From an uncultured Collinsella sp. (GTDB taxonomy: Bacteria > Actinomycetota > Coriobacteriia > Coriobacteriales > Coriobacteriaceae): a stretch of 64,000 bases of DNA. The notes beneath the pieces were generated by a model, which did no database searches, had not been told where the DNA came from, and saw only the letters and a program-made list of their open reading frames with translations. Position numbers and translations under genes: made by a program. Of this stretch, positions 22,761-31,332 are shown one piece after another. The first letter of the stretch is position 1. The number at the start of each line of letters is the position of its first letter. The stretch is taken from the NCBI GenBank assembly GCA_905208635.1, contig CAJLPX010000002.1, forward strand, positions 70,635 to 134,634, in the 5' to 3' direction.

Positions 22761-23183
22761 TTACACCCCCGCAATCCCGCGCGCGGCACTCAGCAGCTCA
22801 TACTCCCTCTGGCTCCACTGGTGCAGCTTGGCAGCCTCGACGGCATCACGACACAAGTCCAAAAACACCTCGGCGCCCTCGCAGAAGCACTCACGGGCAA
22901 AGTCACCCGAGCCGCTTGCGACGCACGAGCCGTCGGCAAAGAGCTTCCAGCTGGACGACTCGCGCGAGTCGTCTCCGAGCAGCTTGATCTGTAGCACGTG
23001 CGGGTCGCCGGCAACGCAGAGCTCTTCCTCGAGCACCTGCACGGTAAAGCGCATCTGGTGGGAGAGGCTGCTCTTGACCATGGCCGAGGCATAGCCGTTC
23101 GGCTTGTCCAGAAGATGCATTCGTTTTGGCTTGGCTACCAGGTTGTGGAAGTTGCGCTCACTGCGCACGGAGAAATTGTCCAT
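22761..23183 (-). CDS. Conserved-looking protein of unknown function
   Basis: A 140-residue soluble protein that I do not recognise. It has no membrane segment or signal peptide. The N-terminal part is basic (LVAKPKRMHLLDKP), a central beta-rich stretch follows (RFTVQVLEEELCVAG, then VLQIKLLGDDSRESSSWKLF), and the C-terminus is helical (AEVFLDLCRDAVEAAKLHQW). The ATG at 23183 is supported by AAAGGAGTCCGT directly upstream; longer in-frame extensions lack a ribosome site. Codon use looks like the chromosome background. It stands alone between the XRE module and the DUF4143 ATPase. Confidence 0.6.
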   Translation of the reverse strand: MDNFSVRSERNFHNLVAKPKRMHLLDKPNGYASAMVKSSLSHQMRFTVQVLEEELCVAGDPHVLQIKLLGDDSRESSSWKLFADGSCVASGSGDFARECFCEGAEVFLDLCRDAVEAAKLHQWSQREYELLSAARGIAGV

Positions 23184-23403
23184 ACGGACTCCTTTCATCG
23201 ATGTTGGCAGGGCCACCGTGCCTCTTGGCCGGTTGGCGTCGGGATCGTGGAGCCAACTCTCTACCCCGACTCTGGATAAAACGCGCCCGCTCCTTGCTGG
23301 CACGATGGAGTCTATCAGCGCGCGCGGACACAAATCAAGCGCCGCCTGTGAAATGATGTGCAGACGGCGCTTGATTTCGCCGGCTGCTGTTAGGCTTAAA
23401 TCC

Positions 23404-23518
23404 GAAAAAGTGTCGAAATATCCCGTGTAAAAGTACGGAAAAGTGTCGTAATACACACTTCAAAATCTCGAAAAAGTGTCGAAATGAGCATCTAGCAACC
23501 ACGGAAAAGTGTATCCTA
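23404..23518 (+). repeat. Four direct repeats at exact 33-bp spacing upstream of the DUF4143 ATPase
   Basis: The word GRAAAAGTGTCG (last copy GGAAAAGTGTAT) begins at 23404, 23437, 23470 and 23503, exactly 33 bp apart. The first three copies continue with WAAT; the remaining about 18 bp of each unit differ. The last copy ends about 35 bp before the ATG of the ATPase gene. Helically phased copies on one strand are typical of iterated binding sites for a regulator, or of a repeat-containing leader. Confidence 0.85.
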
Positions 23519-23551
23519 GTGCTAAAACAGCACGTAATAAGGGGTGCGCTT

Positions 23552-24874
23552 ATGCTACAGAGAAAAGCGAAAGCACAGTTTGAATCTTGGCTTGCCTCGT
23601 CGCCTAACAAGGCTCTTTTGGTCAAGGGCGCCCGACAGGTAGGAAAGTCATATTTGGTCAACGTCTTTGCAAATGAATCGTTCGAAAATGTCGTGACGTT
23701 CGACCTTATCGCCGACGCGTCCGTGCGCGATTCGTTTTTGGCGGCGAAAAGTGCGGATGATCTGCTTATGCGTATGTCTATTGCTGCAACGCAGCCGATG
23801 GTTGCGAACAAGACCGTTGTGGTTATCGACGAGGTGCAGCGATGCCCCAACGTGGTGACGTTTATCAAATATCTGGTCCAGCGCGGCGACTTTCGATACA
23901 TCCTTACCGGATCGCTCCTTGGCGTTGAGCTCGAGGGCATCGATTCCCTGCCGGTGGGGTATGTCGAGCAGGTCCAGATGTACCCGCTCGACTTTGAGGA
24001 GTTTTGCTGGGCAAATGGCGTTGGTGCCAGCGTGTTTGACATGCTCAGGGGCTGTCTAAAGAATGAGGGGGAGCTTCCCGGCTATCTGTATGACCGCTTG
24101 CTCGATCTGTTCCATCAGTATGTGGTGGTGGGAGGCATGCCCGACGCGGTCAATTCCTTCTTGGCGACGCGCAATGTCGACGAGGTTCGAAACATCCACC
24201 GCGATCTTCACGCCCTGTATCGCGATGACATCGCAAAGTACGCTCCGCCCGAGCTGCGCTTGGTTATTCGCGATATCTATGATCTGATTCCCAGCGAGGC
24301 CGGTTCCAAAAACAAGCGATTCAAACTGTCATCGATTAACGGTGTCAAACGTTTTTCGCAGGTGACAGATCATTTCCTCTGGCTATCGGAGGCGGGTGTC
24401 GCGCTTCCTGTGTATAACGTAACGGCGCCCGTGGCACCCCTTTTATTGGGGGAGCAACGAAATCTGTTTAAGCTGTTTTACTTGGACACCGGAATGCTTA
24501 TGTCGTCGTATTCCAAAAGGGTCGCCCAAGGCGTTTTTGATGGGGAGGCAGAAGGCCCCTTTGGCATGAATATGGGGGCGGCATTCGAGGGCTTCGTTGC
24601 CCAAGAGCTCAAAGCCCACGGATTTAGATTGCGCTACTTTACGTCCAAAAAGGTCGGTGAGCTCGATTTTGTGGAAGAGACGTTCGATGGGGAAGTGCTC
24701 GCCATCGAGGTCAAATCGGGCAAGAGTTTTAAGTCCCACGCGGCGCTCGATAACGCACTGGCAACGAAGGGCTACGGAATCGATCGCGCCCTGGTACTTG
24801 CGGAATGTAATCTTCACCGCGATGGTGACGTGCTGTATCTGCCCATCTTTATGGCAGGGCTTTTGGAGCCGTAA
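23552..24874 (+). CDS. AAA_14/DUF4143 family ATPase
   Basis: A 440-residue protein of the widespread AAA_14 plus DUF4143 family. The Walker A motif is LLVKGARQVGKSYLV (about residues 24-38), the Walker B is VVVIDEVQRCPN (about 91-102), and TGSLLGVE is sensor 1. The C-terminal DUF4143 part contains AFEGFVAQEL and the PD-(D/E)XK nuclease-like pattern VGELDFVE...LAIEVKSGK, so a nuclease fold is possible. Biological function of the family is not settled; many copies are in mobile or defence-like surroundings. The ATG at 23552 follows GGGGTGCGC. The four phased repeats upstream suggest specific control. Confidence 0.88.
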   Translation: MLQRKAKAQFESWLASSPNKALLVKGARQVGKSYLVNVFANESFENVVTFDLIADASVRDSFLAAKSADDLLMRMSIAATQPMVANKTVVVIDEVQRCPNVVTFIKYLVQRGDFRYILTGSLLGVELEGIDSLPVGYVEQVQMYPLDFEEFCWANGVGASVFDMLRGCLKNEGELPGYLYDRLLDLFHQYVVVGGMPDAVNSFLATRNVDEVRNIHRDLHALYRDDIAKYAPPELRLVIRDIYDLIPSEAGSKNKRFKLSSINGVKRFSQVTDHFLWLSEAGVALPVYNVTAPVAPLLLGEQRNLFKLFYLDTGMLMSSYSKRVAQGVFDGEAEGPFGMNMGAAFEGFVAQELKAHGFRLRYFTSKKVGELDFVEETFDGEVLAIEVKSGKSFKSHAALDNALATKGYGIDRALVLAECNLHRDGDVLYLPIFMAGLLEP

Positions 24875-24911
24875 CGTGCCGCCGACTCTTCCGACCCTCC
24901 CTTAGCCCTCG

Positions 24912-25886
24912 CTACTCGTCGTCCCCGTCGTTGGGGTCGCCCTTGAGGGTGTTGATGTCCAGATACTCGTTATCGTCCTCTTTTTGCTGGGTCTCCGACT
25001 CCGCTTGGGTGGGGCCGGAGAACAGCCGGAATCCCTCAAACGCAATGACACCGAGCAGGGCAATGACAATGGCGATAAAGGCAACCTTGACTGCCTGCGG
25101 AAATTCCGAGAAACGCAGCGCCTTTTCCTCGGCGTAATAATCGGCGAAGCGTTCTTCGCCTGTGCTTTTGGTATACACCGGCGCGGACGCGGCCTCCGGG
25201 TCATATTCCGGTGCAGGCGTGGCAGCGTACGGATCGTTGAGATAATCGCTCGATGCGGTGCCATAATCCTCGGTCTCGATGCGACCGTTGCCAGCATAGC
25301 CATCGGAATAATCGGAAAATGCCGTACCGCTCTCATAGTCCGCGGCACTCGTGTTGGCGGCAAAAAGCGGGTTAACTGGAACGTCGAGCGCCGGCATGCC
25401 GGTAGAGGTCTCATCCAGATCGGTTGCAGCCCAGGAATCGTAGGCAACCTGATGGGCAACGGGCTCATCGAGCCTTGTGACCGGAGGCTTGCGTGCCGCA
25501 GGAACAGGCAACTGCTGGGCGCTGTACATAACGGTGCTGTCGGCCGATTTGCCCTGCGTCGCTGCAGCGAGAAATGCCGCCGTTTCGGACGGGTCGCTTG
25601 TGGGGCGGGGAGCGGGCGTGGTCGCCGAAGTGAGTGCGGGCGTCGAAACAGGCGACTGCGCAGGAGTCGGCGCAGATGCGGGCTTAGGCGCAAGTGCGGG
25701 ATTGAGGCTTGACGGACGAGCCCCGCCGCCCATGAGTTCGTCGGCGGTCCACGGGCGATCATTCATCACGTCGTCAAGGCTCAGCGAAAACAGGTCGTCT
25801 TCACCCTCATCGAACATGCGGTGCACATGTCCACCAATTGCCGGAATCAATCCGCGACCGGTGCATGATGCCTTGCTCAACGCCAT
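24912..25886 (-). CDS. Membrane protein with long disordered Pro/Ala/Ser-rich N-terminus
   Basis: A 324-residue protein of unknown function. After a short N-terminal part (MALSKASCTGRGLIPAIGG) come about 220 residues of low complexity, rich in alanine, proline, serine, threonine and acidic residues. A single membrane helix lies near residues 262-285 (VAFIAIVIALLGVIAFEGF). The short tail is very acidic and ends GDPNDGDDE. The topology suggests a cytoplasmic disordered region before one membrane anchor. The ATG at 25886 follows AAAGGATGGAACAG. It is separated from the downstream regulator gene 26010-26663 by a short gap and lies on the same strand. Confidence 0.65.
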   Translation of the reverse strand: MALSKASCTGRGLIPAIGGHVHRMFDEGEDDLFSLSLDDVMNDRPWTADELMGGGARPSSLNPALAPKPASAPTPAQSPVSTPALTSATTPAPRPTSDPSETAAFLAAATQGKSADSTVMYSAQQLPVPAARKPPVTRLDEPVAHQVAYDSWAATDLDETSTGMPALDVPVNPLFAANTSAADYESGTAFSDYSDGYAGNGRIETEDYGTASSDYLNDPYAATPAPEYDPEAASAPVYTKSTGEERFADYYAEEKALRFSEFPQAVKVAFIAIVIALLGVIAFEGFRLFSGPTQAESETQQKEDDNEYLDINTLKGDPNDGDDE

Positions 25887-26009
25887 TCTGTTCCATCCTT
25901 TCGAAATACTAATGACATCGATTATATGGAACTTCCCAAGCGGCTCGGTCTTGGATTCATGCTTTCCAGAACTCGCGCCCAAAAGGGGAGGGGCAATCCA
26001 GGCGAGTGC

Positions 26010-26663
26010 CTACTTGTCGCCTGCTGCCGCCTTGGCCTCATTGAGGTAGCTATAGAAGCTGTACTTGGAGATGCCAAAGAACTCGCAGGCGCGTTCGCTC
26101 GACTTGGAAATGAGGAAGGCGCCGCGACGGTCGAGGTAGCCAATGGCACGAATGCGCTCGTCTTTGGTCATGAGCGCCGCGGGCTTGCCCACAAACTGCT
26201 CGCACTCGTGCAGCAGGTCCTCGAGCAGGTCGCCGATGTTCTTGGTAATGGGCTCGGGCTCGGTGTAGCCCGTGCCGCCGGTGCCGGTAAAGGCGTCGAG
26301 CGAACGCTCAAAAGCCTTCATAAGCGTAATGTCAAAGTTGATGCCCAAAATGCCGACGGGCTTGCCTTCGTCGTTGCGGATAAAGATGGTCGAGGACTTG
26401 AGCAGCTTGCCATCGGTGGTTTTAGTGAGGTACGGCTCGCGGTCGTGTACGTCGGTGGTGCCCTCGTGCATGGACTCAAACACGATATGGCTGGGGCCGT
26501 CACCCAGTTTGCGCCCGCTGACGTGGCCATTTTCGATCACTACGATGGAGTGGTCCACGTCCTCGGTCTCCAGATCGTGGACGACGACTTCGCAGTTGGG
26601 GCCAAATTGGAGCGCCAGACCGTGTGCAAGGCGCTTGTAAAACTCAATCTGTGCGGGGGTCAT
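26010..26663 (-). CDS. YheO-PAS/HTH transcriptional regulator (block B)
   Basis: A 217-residue paralogue of the block A regulator. The YheO-like PAS domain contains CEVVVHDLETEDVDHSIVVI and HVSGRKLGDGPSH, then SSTIFIRNDEGKPVGILGIN. The C-terminal helix-turn-helix is ERACEFFGISKYSFYSYLNEA. The ATG at 26663 follows TAGGAAGGCACCC. It is divergent from ygeX (26941), and the shared 277-bp gap contains two AACAAA-N3-TTTGTT palindromes, the best operator candidates. It probably responds to a purine or breakdown product and controls the ygeX operon. Confidence 0.87.
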   Translation of the reverse strand: MTPAQIEFYKRLAHGLALQFGPNCEVVVHDLETEDVDHSIVVIENGHVSGRKLGDGPSHIVFESMHEGTTDVHDREPYLTKTTDGKLLKSSTIFIRNDEGKPVGILGINFDITLMKAFERSLDAFTGTGGTGYTEPEPITKNIGDLLEDLLHECEQFVGKPAALMTKDERIRAIGYLDRRGAFLISKSSERACEFFGISKYSFYSYLNEAKAAAGDK

Positions 26664-26782
26664 GGGTGCCTTCCTAAAAATTAGTTTGGGCACACTTTGC
26701 CATAAACCACACTTGTTCGCAAATAACGAAAGCGTTGCTGCGTTATGTGACCGTTCGGCGGCGAAAAGGTACCGATTGCGGC

Positions 26783-26848
26783 AACAAACAATTTGTTAGG
26801 TTATCCAATCAAAAAGTGTGATAGAACATTGCTAACAAACTTTTTGTT
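26783..26848. promoter_or_regulatory. Two AACAAA-N3-TTTGTT inverted repeats upstream of ygeX
   Basis: The 15-bp palindrome occurs at 26783-26797 (centre CAA) and 26834-26848 (centre CTT), 51 bp apart, in the divergent gap between the YheO-type regulator and ygeX. Both begin AACAAAC. This is the form expected for paired operators; the regulator assignment is inference. Confidence 0.6.
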
Positions 26849-26940
26849 TGGCATCCACATAAAAGTTCAGCCGTGTGAATGGGATCGGGCTGAAACGCGT
26901 ATGCGGGGGCCGGCAAGAGAGGACTTAAGGAGTTCACCGT

Positions 26941-28155
26941 ATGGCCGATAAGATCCAGTGGGCGGGCAACACGATGCCCAAGAGCGATGACAAGCACTTG
27001 GGAATCATGAGCCTCGACCACGTGAAGAAGGCCCGCGCCTTCCACCAGTCGTTCCCTCAGTACACCGTTACTCCGCTTGCCCGCCTGGACGGCCAGGCCG
27101 CGCGCCTGGGCCTGTCCAACCTGTGCGTTAAGGACGAGAGCTATCGCTTTGGCCTCAACGCCTTTAAGGTCCTGGGCGGCTCGTTTGCCATGGCCAACTA
27201 TATTGCCGACGAGACCGGCAAGGACGTTGCCGACTGCACCTTCGATTACCTGACCTCCGATCAGCTGGCCGAGGACTTTGGCCAGGCTACCTTCTTTACC
27301 GCCACCGACGGCAACCATGGCCGCGGCGTGGCATGGGCTGCCAACAAGCTGGGCCAGAAGGCCGTCGTGCACATGCCCAAGGGTTCCACCAAGCCCCGCT
27401 TCGATAACATTGCCGCCGAGGGCGCCACGGTGACCATCGAAGAGGTCAACTACGACGAGTGCGTGCGCATGGCCGCCGCCGAGGCCGACGCCTGCGAGCG
27501 CGGCGTCATCGTTCAGGACACCGCCTGGGAGGGCTACGAGAAGATCCCGTCCTGGATCATGGAGGGTTACGGCACCATGGCTTCCGAGGCTGCCGAGCAG
27601 CTGCGCGAGATGGCTATCAACCGCCCGACGCACGTCTTTGTCCAGGCTGGCGTAGGCTCGCTCGCCGGCGCCGTGGTGGGCTACTTCACCAACCTGTATC
27701 CCGATAACCCGCCCACCTTCGTCGTGGTTGAGTGCGCACCGGCCGCCTGCCTGTACAAGGGCGCTGCCGCCGGCGACGGAGATCCGCGCATCGTGGACGG
27801 TGACATGCCCTCCATCATGGCCGGCCTGTGCTGCGGCGAGCCCAACATCTTGGGCTGGGATATCCTGCGCAACCACACCACCGCCTTCGTGTCCTGCCCC
27901 GACTGGGTCACCGCTCGCGGCATGCGCACCCTGGGCGCTCCCGAGAAGGGCGACCCGCGCGTCATCTCCGGCGAGTCCGGCGCAGTGACCACCGGTCTGG
28001 TCGAGACCCTCATGCTCGACCCCGAGTACGCCGAGCTCAAGGAGCTCATCGGCCTGGACAAGACGAGCTCCGTGCTCTGCTTCTCCACCGAGGGCGACAC
28101 CGATCCGGATCAGTACCGTCGCATCGTCTGGGAGGGCGAGTACCCGACTTGCTAG
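26941..28155 (+). CDS. ygeX: Diaminopropionate ammonia-lyase YgeX
   Basis: A 404-residue PLP enzyme of the tryptophan synthase beta fold that converts 2,3-diaminopropionate to pyruvate and two ammonia. The Schiff-base lysine is Lys76 in YRFGLNAFKVLGG; TDGNHGRGVAWAA binds substrate and VQAGVGSLAGAVVGYF is the glycine-rich phosphate loop. The reaction passes through 2-aminoacrylate, which RidA can clear. In E. coli ygeX stands with ygeY and ygeW, as here, and the three belong to the anaerobic purine degradation gene set. The ATG at 26941 follows TTAAGGAGTTCACCGT. It opens block B and has two palindromic operator candidates upstream. Confidence 0.95.
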   Translation: MADKIQWAGNTMPKSDDKHLGIMSLDHVKKARAFHQSFPQYTVTPLARLDGQAARLGLSNLCVKDESYRFGLNAFKVLGGSFAMANYIADETGKDVADCTFDYLTSDQLAEDFGQATFFTATDGNHGRGVAWAANKLGQKAVVHMPKGSTKPRFDNIAAEGATVTIEEVNYDECVRMAAAEADACERGVIVQDTAWEGYEKIPSWIMEGYGTMASEAAEQLREMAINRPTHVFVQAGVGSLAGAVVGYFTNLYPDNPPTFVVVECAPAACLYKGAAAGDGDPRIVDGDMPSIMAGLCCGEPNILGWDILRNHTTAFVSCPDWVTARGMRTLGAPEKGDPRVISGESGAVTTGLVETLMLDPEYAELKELIGLDKTSSVLCFSTEGDTDPDQYRRIVWEGEYPTC

Positions 28156-28170
28156 CAGGCTGACCTGTCC

Positions 28171-28288
28171 GGAGGCAGCCGGAGGACTTTACTCCCTGCT
28201 CGGACAGTCCTGCTCGCACGGAGAGCACATTAAGTGCTCTCCGGCTCGTGCGGAACTCGCGACGGAGCAAAGTCCTCCGTCCGCCTCC
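28171..28288. repeat. 118-nt multi-stem palindrome between ygeX and ygeY
   Basis: Nested arms pair across the element: GGAGGC (28171-28176) with GCCTCC (28283-28288); GGAGGACTTT (28181-28190) with AAAGTCCTCC (28269-28278); and at the centre CACGGAGAGCAC (28217-28228) with GTGCTCTCCG (28234-28243) followed by GCTCGTG. The whole fills most of the 237-bp gap between ygeX and ygeY and lacks a T tract. It could be a structured mRNA element or a miniature inverted-repeat element. Confidence 0.8.
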
Positions 28289-28392
28289 TATGGTTGCTTG
28301 CTTGCCGGGTGCTCGACCTCACGCTGCTTGGCACAAGTGATCTATCTGAAATATCTACCTGTAGGTAAACCCTTGTAGAAAGGTTGACTGTT

Positions 28393-29778
28393 ATGACTAA
28401 GGAACTCGATTTCGAGGCAATTAAAAACGCTGCTGAGTCTCACCGCGCTGACATGACCCGCTTCCTGCGCGCCATGATCTCGCACCCCTCTGAGTCCTGC
28501 AAGGAGGGCGAGGTTGTCGCTTGCATCAAGGCCGAGATGGAGAGCCTTGGCTATGACGAGGTCAAGGTCGATGGCTTGGGTAACGTCATGGGCTTTATGG
28601 GCGAGGGCGACAAGATCATCGCCATCGACTCCCACATCGACACCGTCGGCATCGGCAACATCGAGAACTGGGATGCCGATCCCTATGAGGGCTACGAGAC
28701 CGACGAGATCATCTACGGCCGCGGCGGCTCTGACCAGGAGGGCGGTATGGCTTCTGCTGCCTACGCTGCCAAGATGATGAAGGACATGGGCCTCATCCCC
28801 GAGGGCTACAAGATCATGGTCGTCGGCACCGTCCAGGAAGAGGACTGCGACGGCATGTGCTGGCAGTACATCTACAACAAGGACGGCATTAAGCCCGAGT
28901 TCGTCATTTCCACCGAGCCTACCGACGGCGGCATCTATCGCGGTCACCGCGGCCGCATGGAGATCCGCGTCGACGTTCACGGCACCTCCTGCCACGGCTC
29001 CGCTCCCGACCGCGGCGACAACGCCATTTACAAAATGGCCGACATCATCGCCGACGTCCGCGCCCTCAACAACAACGGCTGCGACGAGTCGACCGACATC
29101 AAGGGCCTCGTCAAGATGCTCGACCCCAAGTACAACCCCGAGCACTTCGAGGACGCCCGCTTCCTGGGCCGCGGCACCTGCACCGTCAGCCAGATCTTCT
29201 ACACCAGCCCCAGCCGCTGCGCTGTCGCTGACTCCTGCGCCATCTCCATCGACCGTCGCATGACCGCCGGCGAGACCTGGGAGTCCTGCCTGGACGAGAT
29301 CCGCAACCTGCCGGCCGCCAAGAAGTACGGCGACGACGTGAAGGTCTCCATGTACATGTACGACCGTCCGTCCTGGACCGGCGAGGTTTACGAGACCGAG
29401 GCTTACTTCCCCACGTGGATCAACAAGGAGACCGCTCCGCACGTCAAGGCCCTCGTCGACGCCCACAAGGCCATGTTCGGTGACGAGCGCATCGGCTGCG
29501 AGCCCAGCATGGACAAGCGCACCGGTCGTCCGCTGTGCGACAAGTGGACCTTCTCCACGAACTGCGTTTCCATCCAGGGCCGCTATGGCATCCCCTGCGT
29601 TGGCTTTGGCCCGGGTGCCGAGTCTCAGGCTCACGCTCCCAACGAGGTCACCTACAAGGACGACCTGGTCACCGCTGCTGCCATGTACGTGGCTGCCCTG
29701 AACCTCTACGATCCGAGCCAGGCCGATGGCGACGCTACCGTGTTCCGCGCTGGTCTGACCAACAACAAGATCGACTAG
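28393..29778 (+). CDS. ygeY: YgeY family selenium-metabolism-linked hydrolase
   Basis: A 461-residue M20 metallopeptidase/deacetylase-fold enzyme. The first metal histidine lies in IAIDSHIDTVGIGN, the bridging aspartate region in YGRGGSDQEGGMASA, and the catalytic glutamate pair in GTVQEEDCDGM; the dimerisation-domain histidine fits RGRMEIRVDVHGTSCHGSAP. YgeY occurs with YgeX and YgeW and is thought to hydrolyse a linear amide intermediate of purine breakdown; its exact substrate is unproven. I chose the ATG at 28393 behind GAAAGGTTGACTGTT over a TTG 9 bp upstream. A compact hairpin with GCCGGGGACA/TGTCCCCGGC follows at 29801-29825. Confidence 0.92.
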   Translation: MTKELDFEAIKNAAESHRADMTRFLRAMISHPSESCKEGEVVACIKAEMESLGYDEVKVDGLGNVMGFMGEGDKIIAIDSHIDTVGIGNIENWDADPYEGYETDEIIYGRGGSDQEGGMASAAYAAKMMKDMGLIPEGYKIMVVGTVQEEDCDGMCWQYIYNKDGIKPEFVISTEPTDGGIYRGHRGRMEIRVDVHGTSCHGSAPDRGDNAIYKMADIIADVRALNNNGCDESTDIKGLVKMLDPKYNPEHFEDARFLGRGTCTVSQIFYTSPSRCAVADSCAISIDRRMTAGETWESCLDEIRNLPAAKKYGDDVKVSMYMYDRPSWTGEVYETEAYFPTWINKETAPHVKALVDAHKAMFGDERIGCEPSMDKRTGRPLCDKWTFSTNCVSIQGRYGIPCVGFGPGAESQAHAPNEVTYKDDLVTAAAMYVAALNLYDPSQADGDATVFRAGLTNNKID

Positions 29779-29800
29779 TCCCATTCCTTGATCTTGTTGA

Positions 29801-29825
29801 GCCGGGGACAGCCTGTGTCCCCGGC
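29801..29825. repeat. GCCGGGGACA hairpin between ygeY and ygeW
   Basis: GCCGGGGACA and TGTCCCCGGC are perfect 10-nt arms around a 5-nt loop. It lacks a T tract. The GGGGAC core also occurs in the dispersed repeats at 3370-3475 and 59150-59250. Confidence 0.7.
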
Positions 29826-29979
29826 ACCCCCTGTTGACTTGGGGCCCGCGGTCGTTATCTCCCATGCTTCCTCAACGGTAGCGGGTCCTCGTCATAGCGC
29901 TCTGCATGTTCTAGCCACACGCGCATGCCGGAGCACATCTACTCATTGCGATCGTTTCATCTATGGAAAGGATATTTAC

Positions 29980-31182
29980 ATGGACGCCAAGTTTACCGAG
30001 CTCGTCGAGCAGCTGAACGGCCTCGATTTTAAGGGCATGTACGGCAGCGACTTCCTGCACACCTGGGATAAGACCACCGATGAGCTCAAGGCTCTCTACA
30101 TCGTTGCCGACGCCCTGCGCGAGCTGCGTGAGAACAACGTTTCGTCCAAGATCTTCGACTCGGGCCTGGCCGTCTCCCTGTTCCGCGACAACTCCACCCG
30201 TACGCGCTTCTCCTTCTCTAAGGCCGCCAACCTGCTCGGCCTCGAGCTGCAGGACCTGGACGAGAAGAAGTCCCAGATCGCTCACGGCGAGACCGTCCGC
30301 GAGACCGCTACCATGATCTCCTTCATGGCCGACGTCATCGGCATCCGCGACGACATGTACATCGGCAAGGGCGACGCCTACATGGCCGAGGTCTCCGAGT
30401 CTGTCCAGCAGGCCTACGAGGACGGCGTTCTGGATCACCGTCCCACGCTCATCTCCTTGCAGTCCGACTCCGATCACCCCACGCAGTCCTCTGCCGACAT
30501 GCTCTACCTCATCAACGAGTTTGGCGGCCTCGAGAACCTCAAGGGCAAGAAGGTTGCCGTCACCTGGGCCTACTCGCCCTCTTACGGCAAGCCGCTGTCC
30601 TGTCCGCAGTCGCTGATCAGCCTGCTGCCCCGTTTTGGCATGGACGTCACTTTGGCCCACCCCGAGGGCTACGACCTCATGCCCGAGGTCGTCGAGCGCG
30701 CCAAGGGCTACGCCGCCGAGTCCGGCACCACCTTTAAGCAGGTCAACACCATGGCCGAGGCCTTCGAGGGCGCCGACATCGTGATCCCCAAGAGCTGGGC
30801 TCCGTTTGCCGCCATGGAGAAGCGTACCAACCTGTACGCGGAGGGCGACGACGCCGGCATCGCAGCGCTCGAGAAGGAGCTGCTCGCTCAGAACGCCACC
30901 CATCAGGACTGGTGCTCCACGACCGAGCTCATGGAGAAGACCGCCAACGGCCAGGACACTATCTTTATGCACCCGCTGCCCGCCGACATCTCCGGTGTCT
31001 CCTGCGAGCGCGGCGAGGTCAACGCCGACGTCTTTGACATGCACCGCGTGGGCATGTACAAGGAGGCCAGCTACAAGCCGTACGCCATCGCAGCCATGAT
31101 GTTCCTGCAGAAGGTTGCCGATCCCGCCGCTACCCTCAAGGCCCTCGACGAGCGCAACACCGCCCGTTGGTTCCAGGCCTAA
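29980..31182 (+). CDS. ygeW: YgeW knotted carbamoyltransferase
   Basis: A 400-residue transcarbamylase-fold protein. The carbamoyl-phosphate loop is FRDNSTRTRFSFSKAANLLG (about residues 69-88); HPTQSSADM is the second conserved block (usual HPxQ), and the late HPLPADISG matches the HPLP motif. YgeW proteins form a separate subgroup with a knotted chain whose physiological substrate is not settled. With ygeX, ygeY, ssnA and hyuA it is thought to remove a carbamoyl group phosphorolytically from a purine-derived ureido compound. A carbamate kinase, the expected next enzyme, is absent from the window. The ATG at 29980 follows GGAAAGGATATTTAC. A terminator lies at 31206-31244. Confidence 0.93.
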   Translation: MDAKFTELVEQLNGLDFKGMYGSDFLHTWDKTTDELKALYIVADALRELRENNVSSKIFDSGLAVSLFRDNSTRTRFSFSKAANLLGLELQDLDEKKSQIAHGETVRETATMISFMADVIGIRDDMYIGKGDAYMAEVSESVQQAYEDGVLDHRPTLISLQSDSDHPTQSSADMLYLINEFGGLENLKGKKVAVTWAYSPSYGKPLSCPQSLISLLPRFGMDVTLAHPEGYDLMPEVVERAKGYAAESGTTFKQVNTMAEAFEGADIVIPKSWAPFAAMEKRTNLYAEGDDAGIAALEKELLAQNATHQDWCSTTELMEKTANGQDTIFMHPLPADISGVSCERGEVNADVFDMHRVGMYKEASYKPYAIAAMMFLQKVADPAATLKALDERNTARWFQA

Positions 31183-31205
31183 AGCCGCGCTGAGGTAAGC
31201 CATGT

Positions 31206-31244
31206 AAAGGGGGCGCTCTGCCAACCGGCGGGGTGCCCCTTTTT
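31206..31244 (+). terminator. Terminator after ygeW
   Basis: AAAGGGGGC (31206-31214) and GCCCCTTTT (31235-31243) pair around a GC-rich loop and run into a T tract. It separates ygeX-ygeY-ygeW from the cofactor genes. Confidence 0.75.
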
Positions 31245-31332
31245 GCATCGTGGGCGTGCGGGATAAGCGCTTTCGATGTAGATGCCCCGCGACGCGAGTT
31301 ATGGGTACGATGGTTTCAGGGGAGGTATCGCC

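Noticed and set aside
23404..23518. CRISPR array
   Set aside because: The repeated part is only about 12-16 bp, there are four copies, and no cas gene is near. Exact 33-bp phasing fits operator sites better.
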